Positions 1-7,920 of a stretch of DNA of 64,000 bases are shown piece after piece. The stretch is from Candidatus Aminicenantota bacterium (GTDB lineage: Bacteria; Acidobacteriota; Aminicenantia; UBA2199). Made by a program: the position numbers and the translations under genes. Where the stretch lies: contig JAPKZK010000110.1 of assembly GCA_026393835.1 (NCBI GenBank), positions 124,001 to 188,000 on the forward strand, in the 5' to 3' direction. A model generated the notes under the pieces. That model did no database searches and was not told the DNA's origin. It was given only the letters and a program-made list of their open reading frames with translations. The first letter of the stretch is position 1. Every line of letters starts with the position of its first letter.

Positions 1-390
1 AAAATACCTTCTCGTTTCCTTTTTACCTTCCCTAAATGCTTATAAGGAAAAATATCTGTCAATATGGAAAAGATGTGTGCCGATAAGGAAAAATTTTGGT
101 CGATGCGGAGTAAATTGATTCCGTATAAGAAAAATAAACTATAAATGAAAATAATGGTGTTCTAATGCGGAAAAATATCCTGATAAAATAAAAAATATTT
201 TCTAACAGAGAAATAATCCGGGCCGGTAAGGAAAAATATTTTCATACATGGCAATAATTCGCGCTAATAAGGAAAAATATAGTCTAATGGGGAAAAATTT
301 GGTTTGATAAGGAAAAAATTGCTCTTACATGGAATATTTTTTGATGGAATGGGAAAAACTATTTCTTACATGGAATAAATATGATATAAT
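1..390. repeat. Degenerate ~20-nt tandem array A
   Basis: About 17 diverged units of 19-22 nt follow one another, each built round a TAAGGAAAAAT-like core (for example near 41, 83, 220, 269, 309). The first 40 bases carry the core in the opposite orientation (TTTCCTTTTTACC), so an inversion point lies near 40 and the other arm runs off the window. The last units reach the -10 box of the regulator gene at 409. No unit is exact, so this is not a CRISPR. A period of about two helical turns with repeated A-tracts suggests curved DNA or a protein-binding array; that is inference. Confidence 0.75.
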
Positions 391-402
391 GGAGGTCAGG
401 AG
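385..402 (+). promoter_or_regulatory. -10 box and Shine-Dalgarno of XRE gene
   Basis: A perfect TATAAT at 385-390 is followed by AGGAG at 398-402, seven bases before the ATG at 409. No good -35 is visible; the -35 position falls inside the last unit of the upstream degenerate array, so an activator or the array itself may replace it. Confidence 0.55.
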
Positions 403-408
403 TAAAAA

Positions 409-834
409 ATGGCAAGAAATGATCGGAAAACAGTCCAGGAAATCGGCAACAGGCTAAAAGACCTGAGGGAACATTTGAAATTTTCACGGAAAGAGTTCGC
501 CCTTCGGCTTGGGATTGCAATGAACGGGTACAGCAAAAATGAGATGGGCATGAACATCCCCGGCATTCCCACGCTGAAGCGTTTGGCAAAGGATTTTAAT
601 ATATCGATGGATTGGTTGCTTTTTAATAGGGGAAATATGTGTTTCCAGGAGCAATTGCCGGAGGTGAGCAAAGTTGAGGAAAAGATAATCCCCTCTTTAG
701 AAAAAACTGAACCGGATGTGCGTGAATTATTTGAATTTATGCAGAATGACCCCCTGTTGAGGCATGAAGTCCTGGCTTATTTTTACAGGTATAAAAAGGG
801 GAACCGGGAACCGATTGAGCTGCCGGGGAAATAG
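409..834 (+). CDS. XRE-family helix-turn-helix regulator
   Basis: A 141-residue protein with an N-terminal Cro/C1-type helix-turn-helix (about residues 10-68, with LKFSRKEFALRLGI as helices 2-3 and IPTLKRLAKDFNISMDWLL as the closing helices). The C-terminal third carries a short helical module, ELFEFM...LLRH.VL.YF..Y, which recurs in the regulator at 24528-25013 and in its neighbour at 23811-24512. It is probably a DNA-binding repressor or activator. Its own upstream region is the 20-nt array, so autoregulation through that array is an attractive guess. The start is set by AGGAG seven bases upstream. The target genes are unknown; downstream lie only gene remnants. Confidence 0.8.
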   Translation: MARNDRKTVQEIGNRLKDLREHLKFSRKEFALRLGIAMNGYSKNEMGMNIPGIPTLKRLAKDFNISMDWLLFNRGNMCFQEQLPEVSKVEEKIIPSLEKTEPDVRELFEFMQNDPLLRHEVLAYFYRYKKGNREPIELPGK

Positions 835-882
835 GGTGCAGCAGCATGCTGTCTCCGGCGGGCTGGGGCGCTTTTAGTGTAA

Positions 883-910
883 AGGATTTCTTGACTGGCC
901 CCTTCCTCCC
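883..910. repeat. GGGACAG-type dispersed motif, copy 1
   Basis: Variant of the motif TTTTTTGRCTGTCCC-nnTTCC-nn-CCC (here TTTCTTGACTGGCCCC). It sits exactly where the Rpn nuclease fragment that follows loses its N-terminal part. Four further copies are at 1295, 1626, 2138 and 8848. Confidence 0.6.
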
Positions 911-912
911 TT

Positions 913-1281
913 TTGAAGATCAACCGGTTTGCTGATGTTGCCCGGAACACGATCGATCAATGGATTTATTTTTTGAAGCTTGAGAAGATCAAAGATGATT
1001 TTACAGCCAGGGGTTTAAAAGAGGCGAAGGAGGAGCTTGATATCATGAAGCTTTCGGACCAGGAGCGCCGGGAATACGAAGATTATCTTGAGAATCTACA
1101 TTATCAAGCCAGTATGTATGAATCCAGTTATAGAGTGGGTGAGATGAAAGGCGAGAAAAAGGGGCGGGATGAAGAAAAGCGTGAGCTGGCGAGGAAATCG
1201 CTTAAAGAGGGTTTATCCGTCGAAGTGGCAGCCAAAATCACCGGGCTTCCAATGGAAGAGATAGCGACGTTAAAGGATTGA
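913..1281 (+). pseudogene. Rpn/PD-(D/E)XK transposase-like nuclease, C-terminal fragment
   Basis: The reading frame encodes about 120 residues that match the C-terminal part of Rpn family recombination-promoting nucleases: DQWIYFLKLEKIKDDFTARG, then KEELDIMKLSDQERREYEDY, then a charged region and GLSVEVAAKITGLPMEEIAT. The family is about 280-310 residues long, with its PD-(D/E)XK nuclease core in the N-terminal two thirds; that part is missing. The frame opens directly at the GGGACAG-type motif and has only a TTG as a possible start, without a convincing ribosome binding site. It is therefore a truncated, almost certainly inactive copy. Confidence in the family is good, in the pseudogene state high. 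Confidence 0.75.
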
Positions 1282-1294
1282 TTATTTATCTGCC

Positions 1295-1323
1295 AAATTT
1301 CTTGACCGTCCCCTTCCGTCCCT
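1295..1323. repeat. GGGACAG-type dispersed motif, copy 2
   Basis: Copy reading TTTCTTGACCGTCCCC on the plus strand. It lies between the stop of the Rpn fragment and the point where the ParE toxin fragment on the minus strand ends. Confidence 0.65.
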
Positions 1324-1324
1324 T

Positions 1325-1454
1325 TAATAACTCGATCGATAGTGGTTTCGCCCTCTTCCATGAAAATATAACCAAGGCCACTGCCACATTCGTTGTAGTA
1401 CTTTATGGCTTCCAGAAGTTCCTTTTTCGCATCTGGGTGGAAAAAGTAGTTCAT
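1325..1454 (-). pseudogene. RelE/ParE toxin, N-terminal fragment
   Basis: The first 43 codons read MNYFFHPDAKKELLEAIKYY...GLGYIFMEEGETTIDRVI, the start of a RelE/ParE-type toxin (family about 95 residues). Similarity stops abruptly at the GGGACAG-type motif at 1295-1323, after which the frame runs on into unrelated sequence. The catalytic C-terminal half is absent. The start codon overlaps the stop of the antitoxin remnant as ATGA, the usual arrangement of such pairs. Confidence 0.7.
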
Positions 1455-1573
1455 AAATTGAGGGTTTTGCGAATATCTTGAATCACTTCTTTCCCTGGTA
1501 GGGGTATCACTTCGCCGTTTTTGATTTGTTGAACGCGGCGTTCCGCTTCTTCAGCCCACAATAGATTGATCTC
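1451..1573 (-). pseudogene. Addiction-module antitoxin, C-terminal fragment
   Basis: In the frame ending at the TGA that overlaps the toxin ATG, the sequence reads LLWAEEAERRVQQIKNGEV then IPLPGKEVIQDIRKTLNL, the typical C-terminus of the short 'unstable antitoxin' family paired with RelE/ParE. Upstream of 1573 the frame is broken by a stop, and another GGGACAG-type motif follows at 1626. Only about 40 of the usual 75 residues remain. Confidence 0.6.
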
Positions 1574-1625
1574 TCTCCTTCAGGGAGAATCGAGGCTATT
1601 AAGCAGGCGGTCTGCCAGTAAGGGC

Positions 1626-1656
1626 GAATTTTTTGGCTGTCCCATTCCGTTCCCCT
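1626..1656. repeat. GGGACAG-type dispersed motif, copy 3
   Basis: Copy reading GAATTTTTTGGCTGTCCC. It separates the antitoxin remnant from the DUF2442-like gene. Confidence 0.7.
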
Positions 1657-1672
1657 ATTATTTTTCAAGATT

Positions 1673-1915
1673 TCATACCACTTGTCTATGGAACCGGAGG
1701 GGAAATCGTTCCGGTGCTTCTAAAGCATCCAGTTCAATATCGCAATCCAGGGATTGCCAATACAATTGCCTGGGAGACAGGAATTGTACATTGAAAATTT
1801 CATCTATCTTTGCATTTTTAAATTCCGGGTAATTGGAGAAAGGAACAAAATATTCCTTATCGTTTACCAATATCCGGAGGCCAATGTTTGAGATGTTTAA
1901 AGTCAAATTCATCAT
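1673..1915 (-). CDS. DUF2442-like small protein
   Basis: An 80-residue protein whose second half, PEFKNAKIDEIFNVQF...LYWQSLDCDIELDALEAPERFPL, resembles DUF2442 proteins (about 80-90 residues, often encoded beside DUF4160 proteins and suspected of belonging to toxin-antitoxin-like pairs). The core W..LD.D...D.L is kept. There is no clear Shine-Dalgarno at the ATG (1915 or 1912), and the expected partner is not intact upstream, so this may also be an orphan survivor in the surrounding gene graveyard. Function is not known from the sequence. Confidence 0.5.
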   Translation of the reverse strand: MMNLTLNISNIGLRILVNDKEYFVPFSNYPEFKNAKIDEIFNVQFLSPRQLYWQSLDCDIELDALEAPERFPLRFHRQVV

Positions 1916-2135
1916 CTAAATATATTCGAAATCATCTGAAATTTCAACTGAAAAATTTTTTATTTTCATCGGTGACTGATAATTCAACTTACCCTTATCC
2001 CCCTATCAATGAAATCAGTACCGGCCAACCGGGACGTTTTTCCCACTTTCTCAAGAACCCGATAAAAATAGAGAATTTCCGAATGTCCTCACTGGAAAAG
2101 AGAAATGTCACATCCCACTTTATCGATTAGTGTGG
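1916..2135 (-). other. Decayed stretch upstream of the DUF2442-like gene
   Basis: On the minus strand a frame of about 40 codons (around 2000-2120, containing EDIRKFSIFIGFLRKWEKRP) is open and protein-like but has no start and is followed by stops. It may be the remains of a partner gene. A GGGACAG-type motif again lies at its far end (2138). No intact gene is seen. Confidence 0.3.
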
Positions 2136-2137
2136 GT

Positions 2138-2165
2138 GAATTTTTTGGCTGTCCCCTTTCATCCC
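2138..2165. repeat. GGGACAG-type dispersed motif, copy 4
   Basis: Copy reading GTGAATTTTTTGGCTGTCCCC. It is the last one before the downstream end of the radical SAM operon at 2206. Confidence 0.7.
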
Positions 2166-2205
2166 AGAAAGTAAATACAATTTTCTTCGTCTGTCATGAT
2201 CGCTT

Positions 2206-3540
2206 TTAGGCCATTCCAATACAATCTTCAACGATAGTGTGTTGTATAATATCTGAGATGGTTCTGGACCAAAAACGTCCCTGCTCTGTCAGAACTAATT
2301 CGTCACCGTTTGTTTTTATCAAATTTATTTGCACTAAGTCATTGATAACCCGCTCCATGCTTGGGGAAGCTTTTAATAAGTCAGAGCTTATTGAAATATA
2401 AGTATTTATTGAAAGTCTTTGCCATCTCCAGGCTTTTATAAAATCATCGTTGCTTTTCCATACCTTTACACAAGGAACAGTGTTGAAGAGCATTGAGTTG
2501 TTGTATTCATCTATATTTCGGGTGTTAGAATAAAGACAGTTGTTTATCTGGCCAGTTGCCCCCGGCCCTAATCCTAAAGTGTCATATCTGATATCATTTT
2601 GGTATCGAAGGTAAACAGCTTCTTTAGCTCCTTTTCTTCCGTAATTTACAACAGTCAATCTTTTCCATTCATCATTGCCAAGAGCCCTGTCAATTTCTGT
2701 GAAAAAATTATACTCTAGCTCCTTTGATTTTTGCAATGTTATCGCTTTATTTGACAACTGTTGCCATAAATCGGTTCCTTCTTTCACGTTTAATCTGTAA
2801 ACACTACAACCATGCAGTCCTAACTCTAAAAAGTTGGATATGTCATTTTTCCAAATTTCAAGAGTTTGGTTCGGTAAGGGGTAGAGTAAATCAGCACAAA
2901 CAGACTTAAATTTGAGCTTTTTTGTCGCTGTTAGCTTGGCAACAAGTTCATCTCTGCTAAGATGCCTACCAATGGCCATCCTAACCCTGTCGTCAAAAGA
3001 TTGGATGCCAATGCTTATCCTGTTGAAACCTATTTGGGTTAGACCTTCAAGATATTTTAGCGACACCTGACCGATCCTGCATTCCGTAGAAATCTCGCAG
3101 TCCGACGCAATAGGCAAATTTCTTTTTATTGTTTCAATTATATCTTTTAAGTGATTTCGTGATAATGTTGTTGGTGTACCACCGCCAAAATAAATAGCGT
3201 CAAACTCTTTTTCACGAGCCCAGATAGATTTAGAAATATTATATATGTGGTTTTTTACAGCTATTACAAATAACTCTAACTCTTGACCTTTTGGAATTTT
3301 TTTGAGGAAATAGCAATATGTACAATAGTCTTTACAGTAAGGGACATGAATGTAAATGGCCCTTTTTCTTCCACCAGATACTGATTGGAGCGACTCGTTG
3401 AAGATAGTTTTTGACCTTTCTTCAGAGTGCTGATCGAGTAGAGCATATTTGTTTGGGTGAGTATGAAAACGGTCTTCAAAATATTCCCATATTGGAGCAT
3501 TGGAACGATGCATCATCTTTGCCTTTTCAAGTCTTTTCAT
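2206..3540 (-). CDS. HemN/HemW-like radical SAM protein
   Basis: A 444-residue radical SAM protein. The cluster motif CKDYCTYC (Cys69, 73, 76) sits in the HemN-type context YIHVPYC, followed by YFGGGTPTTLS (about 116) and IGIQSFDD, all typical of the coproporphyrinogen-oxidase-like branch. That branch includes heme chaperone HemW, anaerobic heme-degrading ChuW/HutW and class C radical SAM methyltransferases of natural-product pathways. The last 80 residues look like the HemN C-terminal winged helix. A ribosome binding site GGAG lies before the ATG at 3540. It is the last gene of the minus-strand operon, 211 nt after the preceding radical SAM gene, among biosynthetic-looking neighbours, so a class C methyltransferase or tailoring role is as likely as a role in heme. 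Residues deciding between these cannot be judged by eye. Confidence 0.7.
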   Translation of the reverse strand: MKRLEKAKMMHRSNAPIWEYFEDRFHTHPNKYALLDQHSEERSKTIFNESLQSVSGGRKRAIYIHVPYCKDYCTYCYFLKKIPKGQELELFVIAVKNHIYNISKSIWAREKEFDAIYFGGGTPTTLSRNHLKDIIETIKRNLPIASDCEISTECRIGQVSLKYLEGLTQIGFNRISIGIQSFDDRVRMAIGRHLSRDELVAKLTATKKLKFKSVCADLLYPLPNQTLEIWKNDISNFLELGLHGCSVYRLNVKEGTDLWQQLSNKAITLQKSKELEYNFFTEIDRALGNDEWKRLTVVNYGRKGAKEAVYLRYQNDIRYDTLGLGPGATGQINNCLYSNTRNIDEYNNSMLFNTVPCVKVWKSNDDFIKAWRWQRLSINTYISISSDLLKASPSMERVINDLVQINLIKTNGDELVLTEQGRFWSRTISDIIQHTIVEDCIGMA

Positions 3541-3751
3541 TTAAAATCTCCAAGAACCATCATCACTGGTAATACCTTTTTTTAATCATTTTAATTTTTT
3601 AATAAAATAGAAAATGTCTGCAATTTCTTCATTTTTTTTCACTTCCTGTAAAATTAATTTCATCTTTTTGCCAAAGAGAAATGGAAATTCCAATTCTAAA
3701 AAAGCCAGAGTAACAAAATTCTATATAGAGCCAAATATTGTAGTAACACTT

Positions 3752-5029
3752 CTATCCAACAAAATTTGGTCTGGATGATCGGTGAAAATCCCAACTCTCA
3801 ATTCCATCCATCACTTTGTCCGCGCCTGCTTCATCCAACCATTCTGGAAAGATTGATCTGACTTCTTCTAAAAATGCATCTACCGCACGAGCTCCATTTG
3901 CTACAGGAAGTTTGATTTCCCCTTCAAGAATCTGCCGCAGAACTTTTTTCCTTTTATCAGACTTCCAAGATTCCCAAAAATCTTTTCCTTCTGCTACGCC
4001 GTCCCATATACTTGGATTATTTGATGAGCCTGCCAAATGAGATATGATCGAGCCTAAACCCCGATGGTCTAATGTTGGGTTCCAAACGTGTCCCCAGCCG
4101 CCAGTAGGTGAAACGTCTCTGTCACAATCAGCAAAAGCCCCAAATTTATGATCAAGTCGAACTGCTTCTCTATATTTTGATTCCATAGGAAGCACGATCA
4201 GCTCCCGTACTCGAATTGCCAAATTATGATATTGACCTGACCATTTTTGCGGAATAACAACCTTACCATTATTATGGTGAACTACTCGAGGACGAAATGA
4301 CGCAAAGTTCATTCCGAAATTTGATTGTTCGACCAAATCAATGAACGTATTACGTATATTTACAAGCTCTGTGTCCGTTACGTTGGGTATCAAAGCAAAT
4401 CCTATTCCAAACCATTTATACCCCAGTTTGGAAGCGATTTTTCCTGCCGCAATGATATTTGATTTGACTAATTCAAATATATCTGACTCGGCAGCATATA
4501 TTTTTTTGTAAAGCGAAGGGTCACCTGCATCTAAACTTACTCTGAACATTCCTGGTTTGGCCCGAAGAAGCCTCTCAGCAATATCTGTTGTTAAAGCGAG
4601 ACCATTCGTAAACCCTCCCCAATCTAAACCAGATGAATGTAACTCCTCTGCCATTATGCCAATGTCAGGATTCATAAGCGGCTCCCCTCCTCCTGTCAGG
4701 AGTACCGACTTTACATCACCTCGTTTAATCGATTTTAAAATCTTTCGAAACAGTGGCAAGGGCATCAAATGTAAATTCTCATCATTGTCTGCTTGAGCCT
4801 TCGCATCTGTTAACCGAAATGGACACGTTGGACATCGGACATTACAACTCAACGAAGGCCAAATTTGAAGGGTTACTGGCTCTATATCCAATCCCTTTCC
4901 CATGAGAAATTTACGAAACCGTTCTGGATGTTGCAGAACCCGAAGACCATCAAATGCAAGATCGTCAGGCCCGGCCTCACTTACACGTAGAGCTAAATCA
5001 TAAAGGGGATTCTTGTTTTGCATAGACAT
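3752..5029 (-). CDS. Radical SAM enzyme without SPASM cluster
   Basis: A 425-residue protein with the radical SAM cluster motif CNVRCPTC (Cys62, 66, 69) in the context LQIWPSLSCNVRCPTCPF and the SAM-binding GGGEPLMNP (about residues 112-120). The next strand motif FTNGLAL and the RVSLDAGDP motif complete the half-barrel. Only one further cysteine (FADCDRD) is obvious in the C-terminal half, so no SPASM or twitch cluster is apparent; the last 150 residues are rich in Trp and Gly and match no domain I recognise. The start at 5029 has AAGGAG in front. It is the fifth gene of the operon, 63 nt after the kinase-like gene. The substrate is unknown. Confidence 0.7.
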   Translation of the reverse strand: MSMQNKNPLYDLALRVSEAGPDDLAFDGLRVLQHPERFRKFLMGKGLDIEPVTLQIWPSLSCNVRCPTCPFRLTDAKAQADNDENLHLMPLPLFRKILKSIKRGDVKSVLLTGGGEPLMNPDIGIMAEELHSSGLDWGGFTNGLALTTDIAERLLRAKPGMFRVSLDAGDPSLYKKIYAAESDIFELVKSNIIAAGKIASKLGYKWFGIGFALIPNVTDTELVNIRNTFIDLVEQSNFGMNFASFRPRVVHHNNGKVVIPQKWSGQYHNLAIRVRELIVLPMESKYREAVRLDHKFGAFADCDRDVSPTGGWGHVWNPTLDHRGLGSIISHLAGSSNNPSIWDGVAEGKDFWESWKSDKRKKVLRQILEGEIKLPVANGARAVDAFLEEVRSIFPEWLDEAGADKVMDGIESWDFHRSSRPNFVG

Positions 5030-5092
5030 TTTTTTACTCCTTAATAAATCAAAATGATTAAAATTCTCATAATTTACTGAAGTTAAACATTC

Positions 5093-5608
5093 TCAAGTTA
5101 GAAAATTAAAAATGGTTAACTCAGCACTCTCGGCATCCATAACTGATGTATCTAAAATTAGAGTATTTGCATCGCTACCTGCCGAGCATAATTCAATAAG
5201 TGAAAGAGTACTTTTCCATGCTCTTTCAATATATGGAATTTGAACTGTTGATGAACGATCCTGATTACGCTTTATACACAAGGTTAATGGTGCAGTTATA
5301 ATAACTTTCTTATGAAAGTTAAACTTAGGGTACTTGTTACTTTTTAAAAATCTCACATAGTCATGATAGGCGAACTCGACAATTTCATTAGTATAAGTGA
5401 TATTGTTAAACAGCAGCAAAATTGATATATCTACTTGCTCATCAGTCATTGGAATTGAGCGCGTTTCTGGCGGATAAACTTGAGACGCAAATTCGTCAAT
5501 TGTGCGAAATGAAACGCCAATTTTTTGAGCTAATGAACAACCAATCGTTGTTTTACCAGCGCCTGGAGGGCCTAGAAAAAAAACTGTTTCAAATTTCATT
5601 CTATTCAT
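5093..5608 (-). CDS. P-loop kinase-like protein
   Basis: A 171-residue protein starting almost at once with the Walker A motif GPPGAGKTT (about residues 13-21), followed by a shikimate/adenylate-kinase-like pattern (short length, FRTIDEFA as possible substrate-binding Asp, LCIKRNQDR as a lid-type Arg segment). This suggests transfer of phosphate to a small molecule, but the substrate cannot be inferred. Its start overlaps the end of the upstream SPASM gene by 8 nt, indicating translational coupling in the radical SAM operon. Base composition is low in GC like the rest of the operon. Confidence 0.6.
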   Translation of the reverse strand: MNRMKFETVFFLGPPGAGKTTIGCSLAQKIGVSFRTIDEFASQVYPPETRSIPMTDEQVDISILLLFNNITYTNEIVEFAYHDYVRFLKSNKYPKFNFHKKVIITAPLTLCIKRNQDRSSTVQIPYIERAWKSTLSLIELCSAGSDANTLILDTSVMDAESAELTIFNFLT

Positions 5609-6419
5609 CTATATTAATCTCTTGTCTACAGTATCTACAAATATCTGTATTAGACCAATCAGAATTTTTATGGCAGTTTCGAATTATATTAAAAGAATTT
5701 GAATTCCATACTTCAAGAATATCGTTATCTTGAATGTTGCCTAAAATATATTGTTGGTGTTTGTCGTAATTTGACACAACATTGCAACACATTTTAATCT
5801 GTCCCATATAATCTATGGAAAGAGAATTAGATGTCAAAAAACAAGGCTTAGTTCTCTTCTCAATAGAAAGAAATGGAATAATTCCACCACGATCATAATA
5901 ATTATCAATGCAAGGACTAATGAGAATAATTTCAAAGTCACTGTTACATATTAGGGCAGCTCCTTGCCTTACAAGTTCCTCATCCCACTCAAAAATTTTC
6001 AAAAAACTTCTTTTGTTTATCCACCTCCATAAATTATCGTGTGAATATTGCCCCATATTTTTTTCAATTGGATATATTGTCACTCGAACTTGTTTAATCT
6101 TTAACGAGACTAAACGATTAAACTTATCTGATGACAAATAATCGCCATTCGTATAAATTGCTATTTTCGCCTTATTCAACACTGCTCTTGCAAATCTCAA
6201 TTCCTCAAAAATTCTTGGGTTTGCAAGTGGTTCGTTATAATTATGGAATGCAAGCCATCCGTCATAGTTGCATGATGAAAGAGAATAGAGAGCTTTACTA
6301 AAAAATGACCAAGGCATTAACTGTTGTTTTGAGCGGCCATGAACAACATAATTGGGACACCATTTACATCGTCTATTACATAGGCTTGATGTTTCGATTT
6401 CTATGTAATTCGGAATCAT
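5601..6419 (-). CDS. Radical SAM/SPASM-type enzyme
   Basis: A 272-residue protein with CNRRCKWC (Cys14, 18, 21) at the very N-terminus, FHNYNEPLANPR replacing the usual GGEP motif, and a C-terminal cysteine-rich segment beginning KMCCNVV and ending CRYCRQE that is typical of a SPASM or twitch auxiliary Fe-S cluster. Short SPASM/twitch enzymes act on peptides, sugars or nucleoside-type small molecules. Its ATG overlaps the stop of the glycosyltransferase-like gene (TAATG on the minus strand). The FHNYNEPL variant has N-E-P in place of G-E-P, as in several dehydrogenase and decarboxylase relatives. Exact reaction unknown. Confidence 0.7.
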   Translation of the reverse strand: MIPNYIEIETSSLCNRRCKWCPNYVVHGRSKQQLMPWSFFSKALYSLSSCNYDGWLAFHNYNEPLANPRIFEELRFARAVLNKAKIAIYTNGDYLSSDKFNRLVSLKIKQVRVTIYPIEKNMGQYSHDNLWRWINKRSFLKIFEWDEELVRQGAALICNSDFEIILISPCIDNYYDRGGIIPFLSIEKRTKPCFLTSNSLSIDYMGQIKMCCNVVSNYDKHQQYILGNIQDNDILEVWNSNSFNIIRNCHKNSDWSNTDICRYCRQEINIDE

Positions 6420-7543
6420 TATTTATACACCTCCTGCATTATATACGTCGCAACATCATCAGCCCCGTCATGTCCAACTGATTGCATTTCTTCTTTCTGA
6501 TTTTCCATTACTGCTTTTAAAACAGCACTTCGTTTATCAGACAATAAGGCATTTTGAAGATAATTTCCAATGGATTCGAATTGATTTTTCCAAACACCAC
6601 TCATCCCTCTTTTCTGTATTGCTACGGTCTCTTTGTCAAGTGAATTTGAATGAATTTGTTGTAGTTCATTATCATGTTGGAAGAGAATGGATTGGCAAAA
6701 TATTTTTTTATAGTAAGTCAGTTGTAAATGTTGACTTGCATTGAATGGTGGCAAAAATAGAGTAGGAACTCCAAGAATTATACTTTCATATGAAAATTCT
6801 ATCCCTGATGTTGTCAGGGCAAATAATGATCCGATAATATGCTTGTGAACAGTAATAGGAGAACAGTCTATTACAGAAAGATATGTGTTACTATTTCTAA
6901 AGCAATGATGTAAGTGTTTTGGCAAAATAATTCGTAGTGGTTCGTCAATATTTTTTACCATCTCAGAAAGTTGATGCACAAATTCTATATCAGCCCCTTT
7001 ACACATAACCGGAGAGAAAAGCCCCCCACAATGAATTATTGGTGAATTAACTTGAGATAACAGCCTTTCTTCTTTTGTAACGCCAATTGTGACATTAATC
7101 GTTTTTGGTACGATAGCACCGATTAAGTAGAAATTAGCATTCAATGTAAGTTCGCTCGATACATTATAACGAAAAAAACTTTGAGCAAAATATGCCTTTA
7201 CTAAATGCAAGCATAGTGGTTGCGAGTCACGTAACCAAGCTAGTGTATCTACAAAAATGAGTGATTTATGTGTCTTTGACAATGCAGGCACAAAGCGCAT
7301 TGTGTTTATGAACACCAATACGCTATATGATGACAATATTGTTGCTATACGATCCCCTGGTTGCAAAAAATCGATTTTAACGCATTTTGAAAATTGATTT
7401 GAGCTTTTTGCAACTTCTAATGGCGGGCCATCACCGAGATAAACACGTTCAATTGAGTTTGGAAGGAATGACGATATAGCAATAGCCTTTGAAGAAGGCC
7501 CAAAACCATACGGTGCAACGATAAAAGCAACGCTATTTTTCAT
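6419..7543 (-). CDS. Glycosyltransferase-like protein (cytosylglucuronate-synthase-like?)
   Basis: A 374-residue protein with the two-domain look of a GT-B fold. The N-terminus (AFIVAPYGFGPSSKAIAI then VYLGDGPPLEVA) is glycine-rich, and the C-terminal half holds GGLFSPVMCKGAD, TTSGIEFSYESIILGVPT and LPPFNASQHLQL, in the place of the sugar-nucleotide-binding segment of MurG-like enzymes. The N-terminal pattern recalls proteins annotated as (hydroxymethyl)cytosylglucuronate synthase, enzymes that work beside radical SAM decarboxylases in blasticidin/mildiomycin-type nucleoside antibiotic pathways. That match is from memory and weak. Coupled to both neighbours: it overlaps orf96 upstream by 11 nt and the SPASM gene downstream by 1 nt. 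Confidence 0.5.
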   Translation of the reverse strand: MKNSVAFIVAPYGFGPSSKAIAISSFLPNSIERVYLGDGPPLEVAKSSNQFSKCVKIDFLQPGDRIATILSSYSVLVFINTMRFVPALSKTHKSLIFVDTLAWLRDSQPLCLHLVKAYFAQSFFRYNVSSELTLNANFYLIGAIVPKTINVTIGVTKEERLLSQVNSPIIHCGGLFSPVMCKGADIEFVHQLSEMVKNIDEPLRIILPKHLHHCFRNSNTYLSVIDCSPITVHKHIIGSLFALTTSGIEFSYESIILGVPTLFLPPFNASQHLQLTYYKKIFCQSILFQHDNELQQIHSNSLDKETVAIQKRGMSGVWKNQFESIGNYLQNALLSDKRSAVLKAVMENQKEEMQSVGHDGADDVATYIMQEVYK

Positions 7544-7823
7544 AATGTCTCTCCAGTTCTATTTTTGAGTGCGCGTCAATCCAACTGCATGAAGTATTAA
7601 AGTGATTTATTAACCAACCCCATTTTGGGTAATGTTTAATGTTCGTCTTGCTTTTTTTGAGCCGTTCAATTAGATAGATGCTCTCTAATTTTTGAGGTTT
7701 TACTTTTAATTGAGTACGTCTAATCATCCATAGTACCTTATTCATGCATAAGCTCCCGCCCTTGAGGGTAACAAAGTTTACCCTTTCCGGTTCTACTAAC
7801 TCAGGTACTTTTCTTCCAATCAT
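7533..7823 (-). CDS. Small leader-like protein heading the radical SAM operon
   Basis: A 96-residue product unlike any family I know. The first 30 residues, with KVPELVEPERVNFVTLKGG then SLC, resemble the leader part of some peptide natural-product precursors (acidic, Pro/Val rich, double Gly). The rest is basic and aromatic (HYPKWGWLINHF, two Cys). An internal Met (MNKVLWM) could be an alternative start. It is the first gene of the operon and overlaps the next by 11 nt. Diverged copies of the TLKGGSL coding motif lie upstream at 7927 and 8020, as if short paralogues had been lost. A precursor peptide or a recognition-element protein are both possible; function is not shown. Confidence 0.4.
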   Translation of the reverse strand: MIGRKVPELVEPERVNFVTLKGGSLCMNKVLWMIRRTQLKVKPQKLESIYLIERLKKSKTNIKHYPKWGWLINHFNTSCSWIDAHSKIELERHYEK

Positions 7824-7845
7824 TGCCAGATTATCCTAAATCTTC

Positions 7846-7851
7846 ATTATA
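7846..7851 (-). promoter_or_regulatory. Candidate -10 box of the radical SAM operon
   Basis: TATAAT on the minus strand, 23 nt before the ATG of the first operon gene, with an AGGA-type ribosome binding site in between. No convincing -35 was seen. Confidence 0.35.
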
Positions 7852-7920
7852 TAAGAACTTTCATCTTCTACCTTATGCCGACTTTAATAGTTGGCCGGGA
7901 ATCGAATTGTCACCAAACGG

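Noticed and set aside
1..390. CRISPR array
   Set aside because: There are no identical repeats with unique spacers; the units are contiguous, about 20 nt and all degenerate. The same holds for the arrays at 8938 and 32360.
1278..1481. 67-codon frame on the plus strand
   Set aside because: It is the reverse of the ParE and antitoxin remnants and has no protein-like features.
1888..2130. 80-codon frame on the plus strand
   Set aside because: No ribosome site and biased composition; the opposite strand gives a better, though decayed, protein-like frame.
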